A DNA stretch of 64,000 nt, taken from Chryseobacterium daecheongense (GTDB taxonomy: Bacteria; Bacteroidota; Bacteroidia; Flavobacteriales; Weeksellaceae). Shown here in pieces: positions 52,103 through 62,100 of this stretch. Positions within the stretch are counted from its first letter, which is position 1. Every line of letters begins with the position of its first letter. Under the pieces are notes generated by a model that saw only the letters and a list, made by a program, of their open reading frames with translations, did no database searches and was not told the DNA's origin. The stretch lies in NCBI GenBank assembly GCA_027920525.1, contig CP115858.1, forward strand, positions 2,852,001-2,916,000, written 5' to 3'. A program made the translations under genes and the position numbers.

Positions 52103-54219
52103 TGAAAAAAGCTTTTTTATCAGTAGCATGCCTGGGAACAGTGACTGCTTTTGCACAAGTTAAAGATACACTACAAACCAGGAATGTTGAAGAAGTTGTA
52201 CTTACGGCTTCAAGAAAAAAAGAAAATATCAAGGAAGTTCCTAGCTCTATTACCATTGTCGGGGAAAAGCAGGTACAATCTCAATTGACGGTTAATTCGG
52301 ATATTACCAGTATCCTTCAATATACTGTTCCAAGTTTGGGACCAAGTTCGGGACAAACTTCCAATTCAGGACAAACCCTCCGAGGCCGCCAGGTATTGGT
52401 ACTTATTGACGGGGTTCCACAGTCCACTCCACTTAGAAACGGAGCAAGGGATATAAGATCTATTGATCCGTCGGTTATTGAAAGGATCGAGGTTATTAAA
52501 GGTGCTTCGTCCATATATGGAAACGGAGCGGACGGAGGTATCATTAATTATATTACCAAAAGAAGCAGAGCGGATCAAAAGATTTCAGGTCTTTCACAGA
52601 TCGGAATTACAGGTCAGCCTTATGGCGGGACATTAGGATTCAGGGCAAGCCAGCTTTTATCCGGAAAGATCACAGACAAATTTGATTATGTAGCTTCATT
52701 GGCTTACGAAAGAACGGGATACCTGAAGGATGCTGACGGTGTAAACCTCAGCCCTACCTACAGTACGGCAAAAATGGACAATTACAACGGAATGCTGAAA
52801 CTGGGATATAACCTTACCCCTAATCAAAGAATTGAGGCTTCATATTTAGGATATGCTTCGAAATCAGATCTGGATTTAGGATTAAAAACCGGAAAATACG
52901 GAGTTACTCCAACAATCGGTGAAGGAAGGGGGAAAAATCTTGAAACTACTCCACAGGGAACACCAAGAAACCATAACTATAAATTAAGCTACGATAATAA
53001 AAACCTGTTTGAAGGGACATCATTGAATGTAAACCTTTATTATCAGGACTTCAGAACAGTGTATGGATACAGTGATACATTCCTGAACGGAGGGCAGTCC
53101 AACGTTATTTCCAAGAAAAAAGGTGCCCGTATTAATCTTGATACTCAATTGTGGAATACGAAAAACTCCCAGGCAGAAGTTATTTACGGAGTCGATATAC
53201 TTAATGATCAAACCGTACAGAAGCTTGAAGATGGCCGTTACTGGACTCCGGACATGGACATGACCAACATTGCTCCTTTTGCACTTATTAAAATTGATCT
53301 TTTAAAAAAGCTTACCATTAAAGGAGGTGTCCGTTATGAGAATATAAAAGTTAAGGTAGGTGATTTCAATACTCTCTCATCCATTAAAAACGACGGCACA
53401 TTCACAAAAAGTATTTTTGTTACCGGCGGAGACTTAAAGTACAACGCCTTTGTAGGAAACATTGGGGTGCGTTATAATATTGAAGATTATATCAATTTAT
53501 TCGGAAGCTTTTCACAAGCCTATTCGATTAATGAACTGGGCAGGATCCTCAGGACATCTACGGAAGGAACTATACAAAACCTCGAAACCAAACCTATTAT
53601 TGTTAACAATTATGAATTGGGAGCCACAGGTCAGATTTCCAAATGGATCAATTACGAAATTACATCTTATGTAAGTACTTCAAAATTAGGAGCTTCATTT
53701 GTTCAGAGCCCGGACCGTGCTTTAACCATTCAAAGGTCTCCCGAAGTAGTATATGGAGTAGAAGGATTTTTACATTTCACGCCTACCCGATGGATTAATT
53801 TCGGTGGAAGCTACAGCTGGATGGAAGGCATTACTTCTATAAAAAATGACGGGGATTATTCTGCAAAAATCAACAACAGCAGAATTTCTGCTCCGAAGGT
53901 CCTGGCTTATGTTCAGGTAAGGCCTGTGAAGGCACTATCTTTAGGACTTGATATGCTTCATGCCTTTAAACAGGACAGGTTCGAGCCTAATACAAAAACA
54001 GGATTATATGCTTACGGTGAAGGTCGGGTTCCGGATTACACTGTTTTCAATTTTAAGTCCAGCTATGAAGTCAATAATAACTGGAAAGTTTCTTTAGGAA
54101 TAGAAAACCTTTTCAATAAACTCTACCAACCTTCTATCGCATGGTGGTCTGCAAGAGATAGTGACTTCATCAATTCTTTAGGGATGAGAGGAACTTTCAT
54201 GATCGAATATAAATTTTAA
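52102..54219 (+). CDS. TonB-dependent siderophore receptor 3
   Basis: 705 aa from ATG 52102 (MKKAFLSVACLGTVTAFAQ is a good signal peptide); an upstream open frame exists only inside PepSY1. TonB box NVEEVVLTASRKK, plug with RGRQVLVLIDGVPQSTPLRN and VIERIEVIKGASSIYGNGADGGI, barrel ending MRGTFMIEYKF. The IKGASSIYGNGADGG segment fits ferric siderophore or heme-type receptors. It is translationally coupled to PepSY1 upstream and followed 51 bp later by PepSY2. The ligand is unknown. Confidence 0.92.
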   Translation: MKKAFLSVACLGTVTAFAQVKDTLQTRNVEEVVLTASRKKENIKEVPSSITIVGEKQVQSQLTVNSDITSILQYTVPSLGPSSGQTSNSGQTLRGRQVLVLIDGVPQSTPLRNGARDIRSIDPSVIERIEVIKGASSIYGNGADGGIINYITKRSRADQKISGLSQIGITGQPYGGTLGFRASQLLSGKITDKFDYVASLAYERTGYLKDADGVNLSPTYSTAKMDNYNGMLKLGYNLTPNQRIEASYLGYASKSDLDLGLKTGKYGVTPTIGEGRGKNLETTPQGTPRNHNYKLSYDNKNLFEGTSLNVNLYYQDFRTVYGYSDTFLNGGQSNVISKKKGARINLDTQLWNTKNSQAEVIYGVDILNDQTVQKLEDGRYWTPDMDMTNIAPFALIKIDLLKKLTIKGGVRYENIKVKVGDFNTLSSIKNDGTFTKSIFVTGGDLKYNAFVGNIGVRYNIEDYINLFGSFSQAYSINELGRILRTSTEGTIQNLETKPIIVNNYELGATGQISKWINYEITSYVSTSKLGASFVQSPDRALTIQRSPEVVYGVEGFLHFTPTRWINFGGSYSWMEGITSIKNDGDYSAKINNSRISAPKVLAYVQVRPVKALSLGLDMLHAFKQDRFEPNTKTGLYAYGEGRVPDYTVFNFKSSYEVNNNWKVSLGIENLFNKLYQPSIAWWSARDSDFINSLGMRGTFMIEYKF

Positions 54220-54251
54220 TTAATCTAAATAAAAGTTAAGTGTTATCTTTG
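54214..54251 (+). promoter_or_regulatory. Fur-like box (reverse orientation) and -7 element before PepSY2
   Basis: TTTTAATTAATCTAAA (54214-54229) differs by one base from the reverse complement of the TTTAGAATAATTAAAA box seen at 46130 and 48507. TATCTTTG (54244-54251) is a consensus -7 box 19 bp before the ATG. The site overlaps the receptor-3 stop codon. Confidence 0.62.
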
Positions 54252-54270
54252 CACGACTTTCTGTTACGAT

Positions 54271-55482
54271 ATGAAGAAGAAACATCACCATAAAAAAAAG
54301 CCCGGATTTTTTAAAAAGTGGTCTGCTAAACTGCATTTGTGGTTTGGACTGGGAATCGGCTTTTTAATTTTCATTATTTCCATCACCGGAGCATTATATG
54401 TTTTTAAGGATGAGATTGAAAACGTTACCCGAAAAGATGTTATCTATCATAACGAGCAAAATATAGATCAAAAACAGATCATGCCGATCAGGGTGCTGGA
54501 AAAATCAGTTACCGAACAGGTAAAAGAGAAATATCCTGTTCACTGGGTTAACATTCCTGTTGATAAGAAGATGTCATACATTTTCTATTGGTACGAACAC
54601 AACACCGATGCCTGGAATTACTTTGACGAATATCCTGTCTATAAAGCGGCTTACGTAAATCCTTACACAGGAAAAGTTTTAAGAACGTATGACGAAAAAA
54701 ACGGATTCTTCCAGATCGTAAAAATGATCCACTGGAGCTTTTTATTGAAACAGGACTGGGGAAAATACCTTGTTGGGATTCCCGTTATTATATTCGTCAT
54801 CATGCTGATTACGGGGATCGTATTGTGGTGGCCTAAAAATAAAGCGGCGAGGAAACAACGTTTTTCTTTCAAATGGAAAAATATCAAAAGCTGGAAGAGA
54901 AAGAACTATGATCTTCACAATGTACTAGGTTTTTACGCCTCCGTTTTCGCTTTAATATTCTCTATTACCGGTTTATTTTATGCCTTCTTTTTTGTTCAGG
55001 CAGCAATCTATGTGATCTTTTCAGGAGGAAGTACCGTTTATCCTGATTTTTCCCATATCAAGACAAAGGCCCCGATAGAGCAGAGAACAGAAACCACACT
55101 CGATAAAATAAGCAATACTGTTAAAGAGAAATATCCGGATTCCTTTGGTTTTTCTATAGATCTCGGGCACGAACATATGGATGATCACGAGCATCCTAAT
55201 TTTGAAGTATACGTAAAGCACCTATCCTATTCTTATCATAAAAGCAGCAGCTTAATTTTTGATGAAAACTCAGGTGAACTTCTTCACACTCACGATCCTA
55301 AAGACAAAAATTTCGGAGAAAAAGTAGTGGGAGCAAATTATGATATCCACGTCGGATCCATATTGGGGCTTCCTACAAAAATCATTGCCTTTGTTGTAAG
55401 TCTCATATGTGCCTCATTACCAGTGACTGGCTTCCTCGTATGGTGGGGAAGAAGAAAAAAGAAAACACCCAAAACGGCCTGA
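54271..55482 (+). CDS. PepSY-TM protein 2, putative siderophore-linked ferric reductase
   Basis: 403 aa and a paralogue of the gene at 50900: the same N-terminus (KKKHHHKKKPG), the same four membrane segments and the same conserved histidines (KLHLWFGL, KMIHWSFLL, NYDLHNVLGFY, NYDIHVGSILG). It differs mainly in the periplasmic loop, which here carries an added His/Asp/Glu-rich stretch (GHEHMDDHEHPN) that could bind metal. It has a Fur-like box and -7 element of its own. It closes the iron island. Confidence 0.85.
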   Translation: MKKKHHHKKKPGFFKKWSAKLHLWFGLGIGFLIFIISITGALYVFKDEIENVTRKDVIYHNEQNIDQKQIMPIRVLEKSVTEQVKEKYPVHWVNIPVDKKMSYIFYWYEHNTDAWNYFDEYPVYKAAYVNPYTGKVLRTYDEKNGFFQIVKMIHWSFLLKQDWGKYLVGIPVIIFVIMLITGIVLWWPKNKAARKQRFSFKWKNIKSWKRKNYDLHNVLGFYASVFALIFSITGLFYAFFFVQAAIYVIFSGGSTVYPDFSHIKTKAPIEQRTETTLDKISNTVKEKYPDSFGFSIDLGHEHMDDHEHPNFEVYVKHLSYSYHKSSSLIFDENSGELLHTHDPKDKNFGEKVVGANYDIHVGSILGLPTKIIAFVVSLICASLPVTGFLVWWGRRKKKTPKTA

Positions 55483-55569
55483 AAACTTTTTTTAATAAAT
55501 TCTTCGTTAATAATCCATTAATACAATCTTTTTTATAATTTTAACCCTTTAGAATTATTAGAATAGAAA

Positions 55570-56538
55570 ATGTCATTAATAGATTTATCAAAACATGTTG
55601 CCATAGGAATTGATATTGGTGGTACCAATACAAAGTTTGGAGTGGTAAACCACAGAGGAGAGGTCCTTGAAAAAGGGCATCTGAGAACGGATGAATATGA
55701 AAAGGTTGAAGATTTTATCGAAGCCCTGCATGAAAAGGTTCACCCTCTGATTGAAAAGTACGGCAATGAAAAAAATTTCGATGGCATTGGTGTAGGTGCT
55801 CCTAACGGGAACTATTACACCGGAACCATAGAGCAGGCTCCCAATCTTCCCTGGAAGGGAGTTGTTCCTTTTGCTGAATTAATGACAGCCAAATTCAATC
55901 TGCCTTGTACCATTACCAATGATGCTAATGCTGCAGCTTATGGTGAAATGCTTTTCGGAGCAGCAAGAGGAATGAAAGATTTTATCATGATCACTTTAGG
56001 GACAGGCGTAGGAAGCGGTATCGTGGCCAGTGGAAAGCTGATCTACGGACATGATGGTTTTGCCGGTGAACTCGGACATACCATTGTGAAACCGGGAGGA
56101 AGAAAGCATTGGAGTACCGGTTCTGAAGGAAGTCTTGAGGCGTATGCCTCCGCCACAGGAATTGCAATCACTGCTAAAAAAATGAGGGCTGAATTTCCTG
56201 AATCCCTGTTGAACCAGTATCCTGAAGAGGCGATCAATTCTAAAACGGTTCATGAATGTGCATTAAAAGGAGATCCTATTGCTATCGAAGTATTCAGATA
56301 CACGGGACAGAAATTAGGGGAGGCATTGGCTAATTTTGTTATGTTCTCATCTCCTGAGGCGATTCTTTTATTTGGTGGAGTTATTAAAGCCGGAGATTTT
56401 ATCCTGAAACCTGCAAAACTTCATATGGAAAGAAACCTTCTTTCGATTTTCAGAAATAAAGTTAAATTGGTTTTCAGCGAACTTGATGAAGCGGATGCTG
56501 CTATTTTGGGGGCAAGTGCCTTGGTTTGGGAAAAATAA
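55570..56538 (+). CDS. ROK-family sugar kinase, glucokinase-like
   Basis: 322 aa. ATP-binding GIDIGGTNTKFGVV, catalytic-loop TNDANAAAYGE and the following GTGVGSGIV are standard for ROK kinases, which phosphorylate glucose or related sugars. The usual zinc-binding CxCGxxGC(x)E motif is absent: after GELGHTI the sequence is GGRKHWSTGSEGSLEAYAS, so the three Cys are replaced. Either this branch needs no zinc or it has changed activity. It is cytoplasmic and follows the iron island with its own spacing; sugar specificity is unknown. Confidence 0.88.
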   Translation: MSLIDLSKHVAIGIDIGGTNTKFGVVNHRGEVLEKGHLRTDEYEKVEDFIEALHEKVHPLIEKYGNEKNFDGIGVGAPNGNYYTGTIEQAPNLPWKGVVPFAELMTAKFNLPCTITNDANAAAYGEMLFGAARGMKDFIMITLGTGVGSGIVASGKLIYGHDGFAGELGHTIVKPGGRKHWSTGSEGSLEAYASATGIAITAKKMRAEFPESLLNQYPEEAINSKTVHECALKGDPIAIEVFRYTGQKLGEALANFVMFSSPEAILLFGGVIKAGDFILKPAKLHMERNLLSIFRNKVKLVFSELDEADAAILGASALVWEK

Positions 56539-56563
56539 TCTGACGCTATTTAAAGATATAATC

Positions 56564-56588
56564 AAGCATCCTTTAAGGGTGCTTTTTA
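56564..56588 (+). terminator. Terminator of the ROK kinase gene
   Basis: Stem AAGCATCC / GGGTGCTT with a short loop and T5; one G-U pair. Confidence 0.75.
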
Positions 56589-56695
56589 TTTTGTCCTATA
56601 TTATCCGGAATATTTGATTTTCGGCTCGCTGCAAATCACGAGCAATATGTACAAATTCTCATGACAGTTCCCGTAAAAAATGAAAAAGTTTTTCA

Positions 56696-56703
56696 TATTT
56701 TTG
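56696..56703 (+). promoter_or_regulatory. Putative -7 element TATTTTTG of msrA
   Basis: An exact TAnnTTTG match about 71 bp before the msrA ATG. Confidence 0.45.
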
Positions 56704-56773
56704 ATTAGCTTTTTGATATCCTTTATAGTATAGGATAGATAAAGAAACCGGTAATTCAAACAATCAACCTACA

Positions 56774-57328
56774 ATGGATAACAATAATTTAGAACAGATT
56801 ACTTTCGGCGGTGGATGCTTCTGGTGTGTAGAAAGCTGTTTCAACATGCTAAAGGGTGTAAAATCTGCAATTTCAGGCTATTCAGGAGGACATAAAGAGA
56901 ATCCGACCTACGAAGAAGTATGTACAGGAAATACAGGTCATGCAGAAGTAGTACAGATCACTTATGATCCTAAGATCATTTCATACGAACAATTGATGGA
57001 TGTATTCTTTTTCCTTCATGATCCTACACAGCTTAACAGGCAGGGAAATGACATCGGAACACAATACCGTTCTGTTATTTACTATAAAGATGATGCGGAA
57101 AAGCAAAAAGCAGAAGAAGCCATCAGGGTATCTGAAGCATCAGGGAGATGGTCCGGAGAATATGTTACCGAATTAACGAAATTCGATAAGTTCTGGCCTG
57201 CTGAGCAATACCACCAGGGGTATTACAATGAAAATCCTACACAACCTTATTGCAGTGCTGTGGTAGGCCCTAAAATTCAAAAATTCAAAAAACATTTCGG
57301 AGAACTGAACATGTTGAATGCTGAATAA
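56774..57328 (+). CDS. msrA: Peptide methionine-S-sulfoxide reductase MsrA
   Basis: 184 aa, normal length. The nucleophilic motif GCFWC is in FGGGCFWCVESCF near the N-terminus, followed by SGYSGGHKENPTYEEV and the GTQYRSVIYY and YHQGYYNENP substrate motifs. It reduces methionine-S-sulfoxide in proteins in the cytoplasm; there is no signal peptide or MsrB fusion. It is a single-gene unit, convergent with the susD gene. Confidence 0.96.
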   Translation: MDNNNLEQITFGGGCFWCVESCFNMLKGVKSAISGYSGGHKENPTYEEVCTGNTGHAEVVQITYDPKIISYEQLMDVFFFLHDPTQLNRQGNDIGTQYRSVIYYKDDAEKQKAEEAIRVSEASGRWSGEYVTELTKFDKFWPAEQYHQGYYNENPTQPYCSAVVGPKIQKFKKHFGELNMLNAE

Positions 57329-57334
57329 AAAAAT

Positions 57335-57364
57335 AAAGCGAAGAGAATAATCTCTTCGCTTTTC
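57335..57364. terminator. Bidirectional terminator between msrA and susD-like gene
   Basis: Stem AAAGCGAAGAGA / TCTCTTCGCTTT with a 4-nt loop. Confidence 0.88.
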
Positions 57365-57395
57365 TTTGCAGAAAATAATCATTTATATGAGAAAA

Positions 57396-59162
57396 CTAGT
57401 AACCCGGATTCTGTGTAAAATCATTTGATGCATCAAGTGTTGCCTGAGGAATCGGGAAAATTCTTCTGTAAGGTTGGGACGCTGACTTAGCCGTTCCCGG
57501 AAGATCGAATTTCCCAAATCTTATCATCGCTTTCCTTCTGTACATCTCCCAATACAGTTCATAGCCGGACTCTTTAAATAAAGTATTTGCATCAAGAGAA
57601 GCAATCGCAACACCCGGAGCATTATTGTATAAAGATTCGCGGGTCCTGCTGGTTCTTAATTTATTAACATCGGCTAACGCTGCTGCTATATTTCCATTTC
57701 TGAAATAGGCTTCTGCACGCATCATATAGATTGTTCCCAATCTGTATAATGGGACGTCCATTCCGCTTGTTCCGTTGTTTCCATAGCCCGGATCAAATTC
57801 AAATTTAAAATTTCTTACTCCTCTGTTGATCTGCGCCTGCGTAAATACAGCCTCAGAAGGGTTATCAAAATTTAGTTCAGGAGTAAAATCTGCAGCAAGC
57901 GTTGTGTTTTTTTCTGTAAACAACTTAAACACTTTAATTCTTCCATCTGCGGTCATATCGAAATTTCCATTTTGAAGAATTTTAGGCCCATATTGCTGAC
58001 CCACCTGCAGTCCTCTGTTAAAATGAAACCATGGTTTTCCTGTTCCTTCCACTTTACTTGTTGAAGGCACGCTCACATCAGTTCCGTCATTTCTGAACCA
58101 TGTTCCGTCTTCATATTGATAGGTTCTTTGAAAACGGGGGTCATCATGATTCCCGTTCCATGAGTAATAGAATTCAGGAGTGACACATGATGCATTTGTT
58201 CCTCTGTTATCCGGTGAAGGCTTCTGGCTCCTTTCCATTGACATATACGCTAAATCGTTATCCGAACCCTTGTCTGAACTGGCTATTTTTTTCTGAACAA
58301 TAGTAAAGATCATCTCCTTGCTCGTATCATTATTGATATCAAAATTGTGAAAATAATTAGACTCTAAGCTAAAGTTAGGATTATTAATCAATAAGTTACA
58401 ATATTCAATCACTTTATCCATATCATTTCCTCCCCCATTCACAGCCTGCTCTGTAAAATTGAAAGTACCTGCCGTTTTGTTTTTTAAAACTGCCCTGTTC
58501 AGGTACATATCTGCCAAAAGTGCATAGGCGGCTTGCTTTGTAAACCTTCCTGCATGGGTATTCTGAGTTTTAATATCTGCTAAATTGGGAATAAGCCCTG
58601 TTACTTCAGTGATTAAAGCATCAATTGTAGTATCTGCCTTTCTGATCACAATCGGGGCATTGATATTATCCGGATCCCTGTAAGGAGCTTGTCCAAATAA
58701 ATCGATGGTTGTATAAGTATAATATGCCAATAATCCTTTTGCTTCTGCTAAAAATAATGCTTTATTGGCTCCTGTACTTTTGTTAGCGCTCGATATTGCC
58801 GTTAAAGATTTGGTAATCCCGAAGTTCAGCTGGTTCCATGTCGTTTTAACCACGTCACTGTTGGCATCCCAAGTAAATTCGTGCATAGCTCTCCACTTTC
58901 CTCCGTCTCCCCAGTCACTTCCTCTCGTAGGAAGAATGGCTTCATCCGTAGAATATTCCTGCAAAGCAAAAACACTTCCATGGTCCACAAAAGTTCCTTC
59001 GCCAAGCTGGCTGTAAGCAGCAGCCAAAGCAGCCTCTGGATCTGCAACTTCAGAACCCAGAACCTCATCGATTACTTTTTCATCCAGATTTGTACATCCC
59101 ATTAAGGCCAATGCAGCAATGGATAAAATAATTTTATTAATATTTAAAAAATTAGATCTCAT
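57396..59162 (-). CDS. RagB/SusD-family outer-membrane lipoprotein
   Basis: 588 aa. Lipoprotein signal with LMGC, then a SusD-type TPR-like helical protein with the N-terminal ALAAAYSQL and C-terminal ELYWEMYRRKAMIRFGKF, the family signature near the end. SusD proteins form the lid of the SusC channel and bind the imported molecule. It lies 17 bp downstream of the SusC gene, so both are transcribed together from 62224. The ligand is not known; no glycoside hydrolase is nearby. Confidence 0.94.
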   Translation of the reverse strand: MRSNFLNINKIILSIAALALMGCTNLDEKVIDEVLGSEVADPEAALAAAYSQLGEGTFVDHGSVFALQEYSTDEAILPTRGSDWGDGGKWRAMHEFTWDANSDVVKTTWNQLNFGITKSLTAISSANKSTGANKALFLAEAKGLLAYYTYTTIDLFGQAPYRDPDNINAPIVIRKADTTIDALITEVTGLIPNLADIKTQNTHAGRFTKQAAYALLADMYLNRAVLKNKTAGTFNFTEQAVNGGGNDMDKVIEYCNLLINNPNFSLESNYFHNFDINNDTSKEMIFTIVQKKIASSDKGSDNDLAYMSMERSQKPSPDNRGTNASCVTPEFYYSWNGNHDDPRFQRTYQYEDGTWFRNDGTDVSVPSTSKVEGTGKPWFHFNRGLQVGQQYGPKILQNGNFDMTADGRIKVFKLFTEKNTTLAADFTPELNFDNPSEAVFTQAQINRGVRNFKFEFDPGYGNNGTSGMDVPLYRLGTIYMMRAEAYFRNGNIAAALADVNKLRTSRTRESLYNNAPGVAIASLDANTLFKESGYELYWEMYRRKAMIRFGKFDLPGTAKSASQPYRRIFPIPQATLDASNDFTQNPGY

Positions 59163-59179
59163 GATTTCTTTAACTCAAA

Positions 59180-62100
59180 TTAAAATTTAACAGTTGCCCC
59201 CAAAATGAATGTTTTGGCAGACGGATATGTTGTATAGTCGATTCCCAGAGACTGGTTCCCTCCTACTTGTTTGTTCGTATCAACAAGAGGATCATATCCC
59301 GAATAACTGGTGATGGTAAATAAATTTTGTGCGCTTACGTAGAGATTAATGCTCTTTAAAAATTTCAGTTGTCCCATGTCGAAAGTATATCCTAGCCTTA
59401 CGTTGTTCAAACGAAGGAAATCGGATTTTTCAAGATACAAAGAGGACAGTTGGGGCTGATTGGTGAAACTTGCTCCCGAATCGTAGAAATTTTTCAAAAC
59501 ATTCCTGTCTGAGGCTAGGTTATTGATATTCAGGTCAAGCGCCGTATTATTAACGAGATAGCCTCCGGTTTGTCCGATGAAAGAGAATGCAAAATCAAAT
59601 CGCTTGTATTTCATATAAGAATTGATCCCGAAGGTAAAATTGGGTATAGCTCCTTCGAAAATTTTTCTGTCATTCTGATCGATTCTTCCGTCTCCGTTAA
59701 TATCTTCATAGATATATTTTCCGTTGGCATCAACACCGAGATAATTCAACATATAGAAAGAACCCGCCTCATACCCGTTTTTGTAAATATTCGCCGTTAC
59801 CCCGGAAAGCCCCGGTCCCGAAACTTCACCGGAGTAAATCGCTGATACCGGAAGATTTTTTACAACATTGTTCACTGTCGCCCCGTTCACATCAAGGTTC
59901 CATGTAAAATTTTCATTTTTGATGATCTCTGAACCTAAGCTGAATTCAAAACCTTTATTGACAATCTGTGCATCAACATTCTTCCAAACAGTGCTTGTTG
60001 GGCTCAAAGGTCTTGAAGGAATATTTAAAATAGGATCTTTCGTCGTCTTATGATAATATTCCAATGATCCGTACAATTTATTTTTCCATAGACTGAAATC
60101 TGTCCCAATATTGGTCTGCTCCACAACTTCCCATTTCAGGTCAGGATTTACCGTTCTATTGATGGCCACTCCGTTGATCAGATTTAAGTTATCATACAGA
60201 TAATATCCCGCAGCTTGTGTTAATGAAGAACTCGCTTGTGTAATTTTGTTCGGAACTTCCTGGTTACCGGTTTGTCCCCAGCTACCTCTTAATTTTAATT
60301 CATTGATGATCTGAGAGTCCTTTAAGAAATTTTCATTGGAAACCGTCCACCCCACCGCAAATGAAGGGAAATATCCGTATTTATTATTTTTACCAAAACG
60401 AGTGGAACCGTCTGCTCGTAATGAAGCTGTTAGTAAATACTTTTTATCAAAATTATAATTTACCCTTCCGAAATAGGACTGCAATTCATTTTCCTGCGCA
60501 TATCCCGCTCCGGGAATAAATGCCGTTCCTGAATATCCCGGATTAATTTCCGGTGCAATTCCCGCTCCCTGAGCAGCAATATCCTTTACTCCGAAATAAG
60601 TTCCTGTAGATTTGAATTTCTGATATGAAAAACCTCCCAGCAAACTGAAATTATGCTTATTTAAACTAAGATCATAGGTTAAGTAATGTTCCAACAGAAT
60701 ATTATAAGAATCAAGATTGGCCTGAACATACATTCCTTTGGGAGTTCTGTCGGTAATATTCGGATACATAGTGGTGTTTCTCTCCGACATTGTTTTATCG
60801 ATCCCTAAATTGAATTTATAATTCAATCCCGGCAAGATCCTTAAAGTTGCCTCTGTATTTCCCAAAACCCTGAAGGTATTGGTCTTGTCATTATAAACAC
60901 TTAACAGATATAATGGATTATAATGAGCGTTCATATTAAAATTAGTGAAGTTCCCGTTTTGATCATAAACAGAACGGGTTGGGTTCGCCATCAGGGCATG
61001 AATAATGACTTGACCATCCGATCCTGCATTACCTCCGTTCGGGATTCCTGTTTCCCTGATGTCACTTGCCGTAAGGTTTACTTTAACCTTTAGCCTTTTA
61101 TTGTCAAAAAAAGACTCTTCTGCATTCAGACGGGCAGTTGTTCTTTTAAAACCACTGTTGAGAACAATACCGTCCTGATCCATGTGAGAAATGGAAGCAA
61201 AATAATTTCCTGTTTCCGTAGCTTTTGAAAATGATACCGAGTGATTCTGAGACACCGCGTTTCTATAGATCTCATCCTGCCAATCCGTATTTCCTCCGTG
61301 ATCATAAAGCTTATCAACTCCGGCAGCTCTGTACTGATCTGCCGTTAGCAGATCCAGCTTCTTAATAACAGAAGAAAAACCAAGATAGGTATCATAGGTA
61401 AACATAGGTTCTCCTCTCTTTCCTCTTTTCGTGGTGACCAAAACAACTCCATTCGATCCCCGGGCTCCATAAATGGCAGCAGCCGAAGCATCTTTTAAGA
61501 CGGTGATTGATTCGATATCACTGGTATTCAGAAAGTTTAATGGATTTTTTGCCTGTGCATTTCCTAAACCTACATTCGGGCTTGTTGCACTCACCGCATC
61601 ATTACTTAAAGGAACACCATCTACAACAAATAAAGGAGTACTACCACTCCTTATTGAACCGATCCCACGAATAGATACGTTCACTCCGGCCCCCGGTTCA
61701 CCGCTTGACTGAACTATACGAACACCGGCAATCTTTCCCTGCATCAGGTTATCCACAGAAATGTTCATTCCTTCTTTGAAGTTTTCAGCCTTCAACTGGC
61801 TGACAGCTCCTGTTAAATCAGATTTTTTCTGGGATCCATAACCTACTAAAGTTACCTCTTCGATAGAAGTTGCTGCTTTTTTGGATTTTAGCCGTACAGA
61901 AACAGAAGTTCCGTCGATCTTTATCTTCTGAACTTCATAACCGTCATAAGAGACTGATAATGTTTGTCCGATAGTAGCAGAAATGCTAAAATTTCCTGAA
62001 GCATCTGAGATGGCTGTAGCTCCCGTTTCTGCAACCATAATTTTTGCCCCCTCAACCGGTGATCCTTCCTGATCCAGAACAACTCCGGAAATCGTCTCAT

